NCBI GenBank assembly: GCA_947579605.1
Contig: OX388327.1
Coordinates: forward strand, 2,343,122-2,407,121
Length of the DNA: 64,000 bases
DNA from: Athripsodes cinereus
Lineage: Eukaryota > Arthropoda > Insecta > Trichoptera > Leptoceridae
Reading direction: 5' to 3'
Notes under the pieces: model-generated
Database searches by the model: none
What the model was told of the DNA's origin: nothing
Seen by the model: only the letters and a program-made list of their open reading frames with translations
In this document: positions 8,940 through 19,667 of the stretch, piece after piece
How positions within the stretch are numbered: position 1 is the stretch's first letter
Layout of the letters: each line of letters begins with the position of its first letter
Program-made: the position numbers and the translations under genes

Positions 8940-11900
8940 AATCAATATAGAATAGGGGGTATTATAAATTTCGTTGGGCTTGTCTCCCAACATACTTTAA
9001 GTGACCGACTGCAAACAGAAACAGGATAAAGCCTCGGACACTTGGACCTCTACAGGGGAGGGGTCCATTTACATGTAGCCCCCCTGACCATAAGAACTTG
9101 GACCGAATAAGGAAATTGAAAATCGGAACATACAATGCGAGGACGCTGAGGCATGACAAGGAGTTGGTTGCCGCCAAGATAGCGAGTGACTATGGGTTAG
9201 ACCTGCTAGGTGTGTCTGAGGCACGTCTTTTGGATTGTGGTAGGAGTGAGGCGGGGAACTATTCCATGATTCACTCTGGCCACAAGACAAAACACAAGCA
9301 TGGTGTCGCCTTGCTAATGAGCAAACGGGCCACCGGCTCGCTTCTTGATTGGGAACCCATCTCCGACAGGCTACTATGCGCCTCGTTTAGGGCAACGGGT
9401 GACCCGTTGACGGTACTTTTGTGTTATGCCCCCACAGAGGATGCGGAGGGGACGGTCAAGGACAGTTTTTATGACTGTCTGGCAGCCGTCACATCCAAAA
9501 TTCCTAAAAGGCATAGGATCGTTGTGATGGGCGATTTCAATGCCAAAGTAGGCAACGACCCACTAAACGGTCCTGGCGTAATGGGGGGGCATGGCATGGG
9601 GGTGCTAAATGACAACGGCTCCCATCTTATAGAATACGCAACACTCCAAGGACTCCTTATTGGAGGAACACTGTTTCCTCACAAGGATATCCACAAATAC
9701 ACGTGGACCTCACCTGATGGACGTACCAGAAACCAAATTGACCATCTTTTGGTTAAGGCCCGAGACCGCTCTGATCTACAGGATGTCAGGACATTTCGTG
9801 GAGCGGACCTGAAAACGGATCATGAGCTCCTTGTCGGAGCCATGAAGCTAAGGTTCAATAAATTTGCAAGACCAGCTGCACCGCGAGTGTTTGACGTCTG
9901 TGGGTTGGGAAATATTCGGTCTCGCATGAAGTATGAGGCTGAGCTGCACCAAGGATTTGAACTCTCTCGGTATCTTTCCGATACTGACTCAGTAGAGTCG
10001 GCCTGGGAGGAGTTCCGGAGAGTAGTGAAGGCTGCAGCGGTTGCGTCCATTGGGTTCAAAGAGAGGAACAAACCACCATGGATGTCTATGGAGTCCTGGG
10101 GATATATTCAAGATCGCCAAAAAGTCAAGATACTCAGAGATGCTGAAAAGTCCCCTACGAAACTGGAGGCCCTAAGAAATTCGTACAGAGAGCTAGACCG
10201 CCTGGTAAAGCACTCTGTGCGCAAAGACAGACGACGTGATGTCGAAGCCAAAATACAGCTTGCACAAACTGCCGCGGCCAGGAATGACTCGAAGACTCTC
10301 TTTGAAATTACCCGCATGTTGGGAGGAAGAGGTCAGAATAAGACTGCTGACTCAATTAATGATAGTAGTGGAAACCTGATCTCTGCCCCTGACTTAGTAA
10401 GAGGAAGATGGAGAGAACACTTTGAGTTCATTCTAAACCGACCGGACCCCTCCTCACCTTTTGATGTTGGCAATGAGGATAGCGACCTAGATATCCCACA
10501 GGTATCTGGGAAAGCCGAAACCCCCCCAACACATGAGGAGATTGAGGCAGCTGTAAAAAGGCTAAAAAACAACAAGGCCCCAGGTGAAGATGGAATCCAC
10601 GCAGAGCTCCTTAAGTATGGCATGAATGCGCTTATCCACCCACTGTACCATCTCTTTAACAAGGTGTGGAATGAGGAGCTCTGCCCGAAAGATTGGAGAA
10701 ATGGATCCATCGTGACACTTTTCAAGAAGGGAAACCCACTGGAATGCGGAAATTACCGTGGCATCACACTACTTAGTGTGCCCGGTAAAGTTCTCTCACA
10801 AATCATATTGAGTCGCATTCAAAAACCAGTGTTGGCATCTCTGAGAAAGCAACAATGCGGGTTTGTACCTGGCAAGTCCTGTTCGGACGCAATTTTTTGT
10901 GCCAGATGTGTACTCCAACAGTCGCAAGAGTTCAACTCACCGCTTGCATGTTGCTTCATTGACTACGAAAAAGCTTTTGACAGCCCCCACAGACCAACCA
11001 TATGGAAAATACTGGCCGCGTATGGCATCCCGCCCAAGGTGGTAACCATGATCAAAGCCCTGCATATGGACTCTGAATGTTCTGTCAGAACATCAAGTGG
11101 TCCAACTGACACCTTCAGGATCACCACTGGAGTCCGGCAGGGCTGTATATTGGCACCTTTTATCTTTGCCATAATTATGGACTACCTGCTCAGAAAATCT
11201 ATTCTGGGCCCTGGCGGTGTGCCTTTATCACAGCGTGAAAACAGTGAGACGTCTGTGGGAGTGCTGCACGATCTTGAATATGCGGATGATCTAGCCCTTT
11301 TTGATACATCTGTGGACGGATTACAGTGCAACGCTAATGCTCTTTATGAAAATTCCTTGCGCCTTGGCCTTCGTATCAACGCTGGTAAAACGGAGTACAT
11401 ATGTAATAGTACATGCACGAGTACTCACACCCCACTAATGGTTGGCAATTCCCAAATATCTCAGGTTAGTAAATTCAGGTACCTGGGAGCAACCATAACG
11501 CCAGAGGGTGATCTCCGGTCGGAATTACCAATCCGCATAGGAGCAGCTAGCGGGGCTTTCAACAACATGAACAAAGTTTGGAAGGCGTCTGGACTCAGCA
11601 TCAGGACAAAATGTCGCTTGTTCAATGCGTGCATCATCCCAATCCTTGTATATGGCTGCGAGTCTTGGCACTTAACCAAGGCTCAAGAGCGGAAGATACT
11701 AAGCTTTGAAAACAAGTGTCTTAGAAGGATTTTGGATGTCAGATGGTATGAACATGTTACAAATGATGCTGTGCGCCGGCGCACCCAGCAGAGACCTGTA
11801 ATCTCCGTAATACAAGAGAGACGATGGTCCTGGCTGGGACATGTTTTGAGAATGCCCAATGATAGTTGGCCAAAAAGAGCACTGTTTTTCCGTCCGCAGG

Positions 11901-12085
11901 GGTTCCGTCGGCCCGGGCGTCCCTCTTTCACAATACACCGTTCCTATGACAACGATATCAGAGCGCAAGGAATGTCGTGGAAAGAGGTGACGCAATTGGC
12001 ACAGAGACGCTCTGAATGGAGGAGGCTGGTTTCTGCCCTGTGCTCCCGAGAGGAGCGTTGAGGGCGATGATGATGATGATGATAA
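8940..12085 (+). mobile_element. Full-length RTE-like non-LTR retrotransposon
   Basis: The element consists of a short leader, one long open frame (see the CDS at 9098-12061) and a simple (GAT)n 3' tail, as in RTE-like LINEs. It lies in sense orientation within the intron of cuticle gene 2. Its 5' boundary is approximate and no target duplication was identified. Two truncated relatives lie upstream at 5091-5495 and 7040-7521. Confidence 0.85.
9098..12061 (+). CDS. Endonuclease/reverse transcriptase polyprotein of RTE-like LINE
   Basis: This is an uninterrupted frame of 987 codons. Residues 1-245 form an apurinic/apyrimidinic-type endonuclease, with GVSEAR, GDFNAKVG near 144, NQIDHLL near 211 and a catalytic-type DH near 240. 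The reverse transcriptase follows: KAPGEDG near 493, GNYRGITLL, CGFVPGKS, FIDYEKAFD near 620, GVRQGC near 677 and YADD near 726. The C-terminal region has YGCESWHLTKAQERK near 851 and runs to the tail. The protein would nick target DNA and prime reverse transcription from the element's own RNA 3' end. The frame has no ATG near its start: the conserved part begins with TTG at 9098, and the open frame extends back to a stop at 9002. An in-frame ATA at 9026 may be a mutated start. Confidence 0.9.
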   Translation: MDRIRKLKIGTYNARTLRHDKELVAAKIASDYGLDLLGVSEARLLDCGRSEAGNYSMIHSGHKTKHKHGVALLMSKRATGSLLDWEPISDRLLCASFRATGDPLTVLLCYAPTEDAEGTVKDSFYDCLAAVTSKIPKRHRIVVMGDFNAKVGNDPLNGPGVMGGHGMGVLNDNGSHLIEYATLQGLLIGGTLFPHKDIHKYTWTSPDGRTRNQIDHLLVKARDRSDLQDVRTFRGADLKTDHELLVGAMKLRFNKFARPAAPRVFDVCGLGNIRSRMKYEAELHQGFELSRYLSDTDSVESAWEEFRRVVKAAAVASIGFKERNKPPWMSMESWGYIQDRQKVKILRDAEKSPTKLEALRNSYRELDRLVKHSVRKDRRRDVEAKIQLAQTAAARNDSKTLFEITRMLGGRGQNKTADSINDSSGNLISAPDLVRGRWREHFEFILNRPDPSSPFDVGNEDSDLDIPQVSGKAETPPTHEEIEAAVKRLKNNKAPGEDGIHAELLKYGMNALIHPLYHLFNKVWNEELCPKDWRNGSIVTLFKKGNPLECGNYRGITLLSVPGKVLSQIILSRIQKPVLASLRKQQCGFVPGKSCSDAIFCARCVLQQSQEFNSPLACCFIDYEKAFDSPHRPTIWKILAAYGIPPKVVTMIKALHMDSECSVRTSSGPTDTFRITTGVRQGCILAPFIFAIIMDYLLRKSILGPGGVPLSQRENSETSVGVLHDLEYADDLALFDTSVDGLQCNANALYENSLRLGLRINAGKTEYICNSTCTSTHTPLMVGNSQISQVSKFRYLGATITPEGDLRSELPIRIGAASGAFNNMNKVWKASGLSIRTKCRLFNACIIPILVYGCESWHLTKAQERKILSFENKCLRRILDVRWYEHVTNDAVRRRTQQRPVISVIQERRWSWLGHVLRMPNDSWPKRALFFRPQGFRRPGRPSFTIHRSYDNDIRAQGMSWKEVTQLAQRRSEWRRLVSALCSREER

Positions 12086-13033
12086 ATTTCATTAATAAAC
12101 AAACCAATCAAGGTCCCACTAATTACCAAAGCGTATGACGAACACGTTGCTAGTAAACAATAACATTTTTTTGGTAAATAATTTAAAACAAAAATAAGGA
12201 CAAAATTCATGAAAATTAATAGTTAAAAATAACATTGCAATCAAGATTATATAAATTAAAAACCGCTTTATTTAAGACATACTTAAATCAAATCTTTCTT
12301 TTTCAAATATTTTCATTTAAATACTTTCAAATATTTCTATCTTTATTCTCATTTTGAATTGAAGACGTTAATGTAGCATAAATGATTTCCACGAGATGTT
12401 TTTGGCCTGCCTGCTCTTCTTCAGGCTGCCCATTTGGGCCCACCCGTCAGGCCAAAAGTTTTGCTTAGAAGATAGGATAAATAAAAAACCTCCGACTTTT
12501 GAGACATCCGGGTATGGGAGGGAATATTCAATAATTTGTCCTTGTAACTGTCCATACAACTTGTTAAAAAATATTTAATGCATGCAACACAATTTGTTTA
12601 TATAAACTACATCGGAAATTGAATATTAATGCGATGTTTTATCTATTAATCATAGTTTTGTTGTAAAATCGGACCGCTGTTGTTAACAAATGTATATGCA
12701 AAGTTTTTGTCGTTCGTTTAAACTGGAATTTTAACATATTTCGATAAAAAAGGTAAAAAAATGATAATATGAAAATTCACACATCGAACTTATCCCAAAC
12801 TGGATTATAGCCAACTGCTTTATCATAATATGAATCTTGTATTGCAGGTAAAAACGCGACGATATACATTTATAGTCAAAAGGGTATGACAAAAATAATG
12901 ATATTTGGTCAAATTCCTAATGGAAATGATCAACTCATGGAAAACGTTAAATATCCCTAAGGGAGATCAATTCAGCTTGCTTGAATCACCTTTCAGAGTT
13001 GTATGTTTATTTATTTATTTCTTTTTTTTTCAG

Positions 13034-13795
13034 TTATTTGTCGTCCTGTTCGTGGGTCTGGCTGCCGCCTACCCTTATGGCCACTACGACGGTCACTACG
13101 CCGGTCACTCCGATGATGGTCAATACAGAGGTGAGGGACTCGCTGAAAGCCAGGACTACGGCCAGTACAACCACAATGGATACGGACACGCCTACGGATA
13201 CGATGCCTACTCTCATGGACATGGAGATGATGGTCAATACAAAGGAGAAGGATTAGCCGAAAGCCAAGACTACGGACAGTACAACCAACATGGATACGAT
13301 CATGGATACGATCATGGATACAATCATGGTGATGGTCATGATGGACAATACAGAGGTGAAGGTCTCGCCGAAAGCCAAGATCATGGACAGTACAACCAAC
13401 ACGGATACGATAACGGATACGCTCACGGATATTCCCACGGTCACTATGCCCATGGAGCCGCCCCAATTGGTCATGATGGACGTGTTGTAGATACCCCCGA
13501 GGTAGCCCACGCCAAGGCTGCTCACTTCGCCGCTGTTGCCCACGCTTCCCACGGAGCCCATGGAGTCCATGGAGCTGTCTACGCTCATGCCCCAGCCCAC
13601 TATGCCCATGCCCCAGCTCACTACGCTGCCCCAGTTGCCCACTACGGACACGCTGCCGGACACTACGCCCACGGTGCCGCTCCTCTTGCTCATGATGGAC
13701 GTGTAGTAGATACCCCAGAGGTTGCCCACGCCAAGGCTGCCCACTACGCCGCTGTTGCTCATGCTTCCCACGGAGCTCATGGACACCATTACTAA
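13034..13795 (+). CDS. Cuticle protein gene 2, exon 2
   Basis: This is the main coding exon of a secreted structural cuticle protein. It starts after a long pyrimidine tract plus CAG with LFVVLFVGLAAAYP and encodes 253 residues. Joined to MNSI from 8016 it gives 257 residues. The mature sequence (three DGQY/GEG/ESQD repeats, two VVDTPEVAHAKAAH motifs, HHY end) is identical to those of genes 1 and 3. The intron is open upstream in this frame back to 12905, but that reading is not a credible N-terminus, since it would bury the signal peptide. The preferred start is exon 1 at 8016. The only protein-level differences from gene 1 are in the signal peptide. Confidence 0.85.
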   Translation, partial: LFVVLFVGLAAAYPYGHYDGHYAGHSDDGQYRGEGLAESQDYGQYNHNGYGHAYGYDAYSHGHGDDGQYKGEGLAESQDYGQYNQHGYDHGYDHGYNHGDGHDGQYRGEGLAESQDHGQYNQHGYDNGYAHGYSHGHYAHGAAPIGHDGRVVDTPEVAHAKAAHFAAVAHASHGAHGVHGAVYAHAPAHYAHAPAHYAAPVAHYGHAAGHYAHGAAPLAHDGRVVDTPEVAHAKAAHYAAVAHASHGAHGHHY

Positions 13796-13845
13796 AAAGC
13801 ATATTCTTTAATTCTTTTGGAAATCCATCCACCGTTTATATATTT

Positions 13846-13851
13846 AATAAA
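13846..13851 (+). terminator. Candidate poly(A) signal of gene 2
   Basis: AATAAA lies 51 bases after the stop, within a 3' flank shared with gene 3 (35179-35184). Confidence 0.5.
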
Positions 13852-14379
13852 TGAATTTATGTAAATAGGCATGTAAATAAATCAAATGTAATCTAACACA
13901 GATTTTTATTTATATAACTATGTTATCGTAACGTGAGGTAGCCAGCAGACCAGCCGCATGTATTGAACATACAAGCTGTCATTTCTGTACCAACAAAATA
14001 ATTCAAACATCCAGGATAGGTGGCGAACCTCATCGCTGAATTTATGATGACATTTTTTTTATATTTTCGAACCCCTGGCTTTGACAGGACCCTCGAAAAC
14101 TTGCGGAAAAGAGAGGAAGACCAATTCTTTATTTATTTCCGCGTGTAAAATGCCAACTGTTCTCTCTATGTAAACAAATATTTTAAAAAAATTTTTTAAA
14201 GATAGACTTGTTTACATAAATTTAAAAAAATGCAAAGACAACAATGACATAACAATGGATATTTTTTTTTTTTTTTTTCTTTATTAACACAACAGCACAT
14301 AATATGTAATAAAAATCATAATAACAAAAAAAAATATAAGGCCAATTCCAGTGTTTATACATATATAAAACAAGAATAC

Positions 14380-14383
<4 letters not shown>

Positions 14384-14459
<76 letters not shown>
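14384..14459 (+). repeat. (GA)n microsatellite
   Basis: About 75 bases of GA dinucleotides with a few GG interruptions. The paralogous site at 35715-35760 is about 30 bases shorter. The long open frame on the opposite strand is a by-product of the repeat. Confidence 0.9.
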
Positions 14460-14460
<1 letters not shown>

Positions 14461-14681
14461 TGAAGGAACTGTTCAAACAAAAATTAAACGAAAATCATGC
14501 GTTCATGGTCTGCGCCACGGCCCCTGCGATATGAAAATACTTAGTACTTACTGTCGAAAAATCAAACAGTTACCAGAGAAATGTATTAAGAATACAAATA
14601 ACTAGTACAATACACACAAATCCATAATATCTACATAAATCCATAACTTTCATTGGTGACATAATCACTGTTTGCTGAATT

Positions 14682-15027
14682 AAAGATAAAAGTATTCTTT
14701 TCAGTCCCTCACACACTATGCAAAATCTATAAAGATAAAAGTATTCTTTTCAGTCCCTCACACACTATGCAAAATCTATAAAGATAAAAGTATTCTTTTC
14801 AGTCCCTCACACACTATGCAAAATCTATAAAGATAAAAGTATTCTTTTCAGTCCCTCACACACTATGCAAAATCTATAAAGATAAAAGTATTCTTTTCAG
14901 TCCCTCACACACTATGCAAAATCTATAAAGATAAAAGTATTCTTTTCAGTCCCTCACACACAATGCAAAATCTATAAAGATAAAAGTATTCTTTTCAGTC
15001 CCTCACACACTATGCAAAATCTATAAA
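14682..15027 (+). repeat. 49-bp minisatellite, seven units
   Basis: Units start at 14682, 14731, 14780, 14829, 14878, 14927 and 14976. Each contains AAGTATTCTTTTCAGTCCCT and CACACACTATGCAAAATC. The units are almost identical. The paralogous array at 35976-36177 has only four. The repeats are contiguous without spacers, so this is a VNTR and not a CRISPR-like array. Confidence 0.95.
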
Positions 15028-15156
15028 GATTCAGTACACACATAATTGATTTTGCCCTTAAAGAACTTTGCTGCAGTATGCAAATTGTAAAATCTTCTTC
15101 TTTTTGTTTTCGTGTCGATCAGCAAACGATAAATAACAAAAACACCAAATCCACAT

Positions 15157-15700
15157 CTACACTCCCATTCCCTCCCAGAAAGAAACGACCTCTCTTGCAG
15201 TTCCCCCTAGGTGATAAAAGTTCGCCCCACGAATTCCTCCCAGTGACACTGTCTGTCTGGGAGTAATTGGGCATGTCAGGAGGTGTTTAGTGTTTTGCTC
15301 CTCTCCACAATCACACGCCGTGCTCTCATTGAAAGAACCTCTACACACTCGGATATCTCAGGAGTCGGAGACTCCTATTTATCCGAATTTGCACACATCA
15401 CTTTCATTTCCTCAGGGGTGACCCGAAGAACAGATCAACATAAGTCGCCTCGTTGGGCTCTCAGCTAAACCTCATCACTGAAGGTTCTTTCTAGTGCGTC
15501 TGTTCTGATTATGTTGAGGGTTTTCCACATTGACCATGGTAGGTCATGGCCCGGAGGCAGGGCTTCCACTGGGCTGTTAAATATTGTCCCTTGTATATTC
15601 TCCGCTGTGTCTCTCCACAGGCGCACTCTAGCAATCTCTGTATAATGAAATTACGTAATACCAAAAAACCGTTGTTTGACAACTTGAGCATATTTATTTA
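15157..15700 (-). pseudogene. LINE ORF2 C-terminal relic (copy 1)
   Basis: The minus strand reads IARVRLWRDTAENIQG, then a PPGHDLPWSMWKTLNIIRT segment, and after stops and frame changes CDCGEEQNTKHLLTCP. A Cys-rich CxCGxxxxxxxHLLxCP block near the C-terminus is typical of several non-LTR reverse transcriptases. It resembles the element at 44981-45683 (SLWKTLNRLR and CECGAVQDDSHLLICP). The duplicate copy is at 36295-36845. Confidence 0.6.
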
Positions 15701-15858
15701 TGGGTACCCAACCCATATAAATATTTAAAAAAAAACTCATAATCTAGTTCACTTTATGTTACATAAACAAGTCATTCCTTTTATATTTAAAAATACAAAT
15801 GACAAGGATCATGCTATCAAGGCCGTTATAAAAATTATTAGCATTGAAAAATAATATA

Positions 15859-17000
15859 CAGTGGTACCTCGACATACTCGATTTGGCGTGACGTATGTGG
15901 AGTTTGTCAAGAAGATTGAGAATGTGTTGTGATTGTTGTGTTGTTGTCTGGATGTTGTTGATTTTCTTCTGGGATCGTTTTGGCCTTCCGCTGTAATGAT
16001 CCCTGTGAGAATTGTCTCTTTGTCAGTAATAATAATACGAGTTTAATTCATTCTGCCATCATGCTCGTATTTCAAATCACTAGTATTTCAAAGCAAATTT
16101 CCCCATTGAAATTTATTGAACTGCCATTAATCCGTTCCCTTGCTCGTATCTCAAAACGAATTTCCCCATTGAAATTTATTGAACTGCCATTAATCCGTTC
16201 CCTTGCTCGTATCTCAAAACGAATTTCCCCATTGAAATTTATTGAACTGCCATTAATCCGTTCCCTTGCTCGTATCTCAAAACGAATTTCCCCATTGAAA
16301 TTAATTGAACTGCCATTAATCCGTTCCAGCCCCCAAAATGTCACCCCAGTTATTTTTTTTACATGTTTTTGAATAAGAAAAATGTATTTACAAATGACAA
16401 ATATTGTACAAACACAATATAATAAAAGAGAATATAAAGAAATAAACTAGATTTATAAAGTGTTACTTTCTCATCACTGATTCTTTTTCTCACTTTCACC
16501 TGTAGGCCATTTAAAAAAAAACATGTCCAAGGAGGTTTGTTTCTTCATCCCTTTCAGAATGTTCCAAAAATGAGTTAGGAAAAAGTGTCATTAAATAGCC
16601 CCGATCCACGACCAGTTGCAATTTTTTCTGGGTGTCTCTTTTCCGCAAACTGTGAAAATCTTTCCCACATTCACAAGATCTCTAATAATATAGTTTGAGA
16701 GAAGCAATAATTTCGTCTCGACAGACTAACTGATACGTATGTTTTTATTGTTTTAACTGTTAATCTAATGTCTGTTTGTGATTTGATATCTTGTGGATCT
16801 TTTGATGTGGTTTTTTTTATATAAAGGTGAATAAATAAGTAAATAAATAAACCTCGGTTCGTGTGTGTGTGTGTGTGTGTGTGATCGTGGCCGACCTGCT
16901 AAGCCTATTGCTCATATTTCAAAGCAAAAAATTGTTCGCTCGACGGGTCTTATCTCAAAAAACTCGTATGTTAGGGCACTCGTATGTCAAGGTACCACTG
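15859..17000. mobile_element. Non-autonomous mariner/pogo-like element, copy 1, with nested LINE fragment
   Basis: The terminal inverted repeats start CAGTGGTACCTYGACATAC and are flanked by TA on both sides, as in the Tc1/mariner superfamily. No transposase frame is present. The left terminal repeat is interrupted at about 15878-16037 by a LINE 3' fragment ending in AAT repeats. A 63-bp tandem repeat (16074-16330) and a GT microsatellite (16859-16882) lie inside. The duplicated copy is at 37010-38074. Confidence 0.75.
16074..16330 (+). repeat. 63-bp tandem repeat, about four units
   Basis: The repeat unit contains CTCGTATCTCAAA, ATTTCCCCATTGAAA and CTGCCATTAATCCGTTCC. The unit length is a multiple of three, so both strands appear open (ISPLKFIELPLIRS on the plus strand); this is not a gene. 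The copy at 37236-37352 has two units. Confidence 0.85.
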
Positions 17001-18119
17001 TACTTTTTTTCTCTCACAGGTTGTATATTAAGTTGTCGTTAAGCGAGTAAGTGAAGGCATTTAAGGAATATGAGTTTTTTTATAGTTTAAGTAACTAATA
17101 AATCTTGATATGTTAAAAATCTCAATACTTATGTACATAGTTTGTTTTTGTCTAAATTATTTAAGATGTAAACAAAACCATTACTTTATTGGTGTCTTAT
17201 CAGACAGTCGCATATGTGATATTTACCTTGGTAAAAATTCAGCGATGATTTATGCCACCCATCCTGAATGTCTTTTGTTTGTACGTAGACCATGACTTGC
17301 ATGTTTATTACAGATGGTTGGTCCACTGGCTACCCCACTTGTGTTATATGGTATTAGTATCGCTATAAGCTAATCAGAAATTTGGATTTGACATGTTCTT
17401 GTAATACTATACTATACTATTACCTCACGCCGTGTCCCAAATGGGGTAAGCAGAGAGAACGGAACGCCAAATAGATCTACTTGTTATATCATTGGTAATT
17501 TGTAATATATTTTAGTACACTGAGAAAAATACTAACGAAATTTCACAGCGAATCATTGGTTCGTTCTATCAGATTAGGACCAGAGATAGTACAAATGATT
17601 TATTAGTACGAATCTATTATATTAACTTTTCTCAAACAAATTGATTGAATTTTGGATGAAGTGTTGGGATGTTTTTCACTTCTTCCGATTATATTTTACT
17701 CAATGTTACATTATGTAAACTTGGTTTTACAATCGAAATACCTGATTGGTTTTGTCATCTGCCCAAATCCAGTTGAACAAGAAAAAAATAGTAAATATTC
17801 AAAACATGTAGCAAGCTACTTTCTATAATAACTAACTGAGCTTCCAAGTTCGCTCATGACAACAACAAATTTGGTTTACAGGAGCAGATTGGAAGAAGTC
17901 TCTAATTTGTGCGATATATGGACGGCTGTTTTATTTTCTATCATTATCTCTACTATAAAAAAGACATTTTTAATTAAATTTATTCATTTATTGCATCGAT
18001 GTTAAAGTATTAGAATTTCATAATGAAATTAAAAAACAAAATTTTCTATCCACTTTTTTTGATTTTTGAGAAAAACATCCTTCGTTTTTCAAAGACATTT
18101 TACTTATCTGAGGCACATT

Positions 18120-18290
18120 CTATACTATACTATATCCTCACGTCGTGTCCCTGGTGGGGTAGGCAGAGAAAACGGAACGCCAAACAGATCTATCCTTACA
18201 TACTTCTTTCGCTTCCTCTACATTCACACAATTTCCCATACATGCACGCCAATTCCTCTTACTTAACACGCGACCGTCTTTGAGAATTTG
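18120..18290 (-). mobile_element. LINE L1a 3' end (copy 1 of the duplication)
   Basis: The minus strand reads NVEEAKEVCKDRSVWRSVFSAYP and then a stop, followed by a TATAG-type tail, so it is the 3' terminus of the same family as at 75-400. A shorter piece is at 17405-17480. The paralogous positions are 40075-40230 and 39178-39250. Around these (17050-18650) no gene is seen. Confidence 0.65.
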
Positions 18291-19667
18291 ATCTTAATTC
18301 TTTGTAACAATAAAAGGGATTTGCTGCTCAATAGTTGTCTCTCTTCCAATAAAAATAAAAAAAAATGGAAAAAATATTTGTTTTTAAGTTCATTATGGAA
18401 TTTTACTTCCCAAACACCGACACAGCGAATGAACTTGCTGCAGTTGATCATAAAACAAAATTTTTGTTTGTCACATTTTGTGATAAAGACGAACCTAATA
18501 TTCTAGTTGGTTTATAATAAGTATACAATTATCAAAGTTTATAGTCTATTCTTAAAATCTGTGGTAATATAGCAATAGTTCACATGTGCGATGAAAGAAA
18601 TTATACTGGATCACATTTCAAAGAGTATGTATGTAATCATTGTTAGACACTCCTTTGATTCTGTTTCTTTTTGATGATATCTTTTGTTTTTTTTCTGTCT
18701 CGCTGTTTTTTTCTTTTTGACTTGGCATTTCTTCGTTTAATTGTTTTTTTTTTCCTGCCGAGATCGCCTTGGCCAAAAGCTGTTATCGTCTCAGTGCAGG
18801 GTGATATTTTAAAATTTAAAATTTTAATTTCATATAAAATCTTTGGCTCTTCATTTAAAGATTTATAATTTATTATCTAATAATTATATTATTTTACAAA
18901 TTATTCGTACAATAATTACAAAGGTTTCAAGGGACTTAGTTAGAGAAAGGTCTGATTTTCATAAAAATTAGACAGACAAACTTTTATCATTTTGCCAATA
19001 AAATAAAAAAAAAACTAGAATAAAGGTTCTTCTGTGATTTTTTGTTTCTTTTGATGATGTTCTCAGTGCTTATTTTTTTCTCTTTTATCCATTTTTTCGG
19101 GATTTACATCGTGTTTTTTTCCTGCTGAGATCACATTAGCCACAAGCTGTTATGGTCTCAGTGCAGGGCCAAGTTTTTAAGGTAATAATAATTAAAATAA
19201 TAAGGAGTATTTTTGTGATCTTAATTAAGGAGTATACGGATTAAAAAATAAATCATATCTGTATAAAAATAGCTATTATTTATATTTGGTTATCACAAAT
19301 AATGCGTGGAACACATTCTTGACAAGACGTTGCGTAAATATATACATAAAATAAAATAAATATATTAAATAAAAGAAATAAACAAAATATCGCAATACAT
19401 AATTAATAACAGAAGAAAAGAAAATAAAAAGAAAAAGAATTAACAAAACAAAGGTGTTCAAGAATAAACATAAAAGAATAAGAAAGAATAACCAGATGTG
19501 TCTAAAGATAGCGTAAAGACAAAAATAATGGTGAACAGATTCACTCAAGAATGTTTGAAGATTGTAGTTCAAAAGATTTAAAGCATCTCTGTATTCCAAG
19601 ATGGAATGCAAAGTGTAATAACAAGGAGGTAAACATATTCAGTCAATTATTACTTCGTTCGATTTTC

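Noticed and set aside
12905..13033. Upstream extension of the gene 2 frame through the intron (and the same at 34245-34366 for gene 3)
   Set aside because: It would place about 40 unrelated residues before the signal peptide. A perfect acceptor site and a homologous exon 1 at 8016 give a better model.
13011..13832. Long open frame (273 codons) antisense to cuticle gene 2; similar antisense frames in the other cuticle genes
   Set aside because: The low-complexity His/Gly/Ala/Tyr coding sequence lacks stops on the other strand. The products (Arg/His- or Ser/Val-rich) have no independent start context and recur simply because the genes are duplicated.
14222..14476. Frame of Leu/Ser repeats
   Set aside because: It is encoded by the (GA)n microsatellite.
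14682..15027. CRISPR-like array
   Set aside because: The units are contiguous with no variable spacers, the genome is eukaryotic, and there are no associated genes. It is a minisatellite.
16072..16344. Repeat-encoded proteins on both strands
   Set aside because: The 63-bp unit is a multiple of three, so open frames are automatic. It lies inside a transposon.
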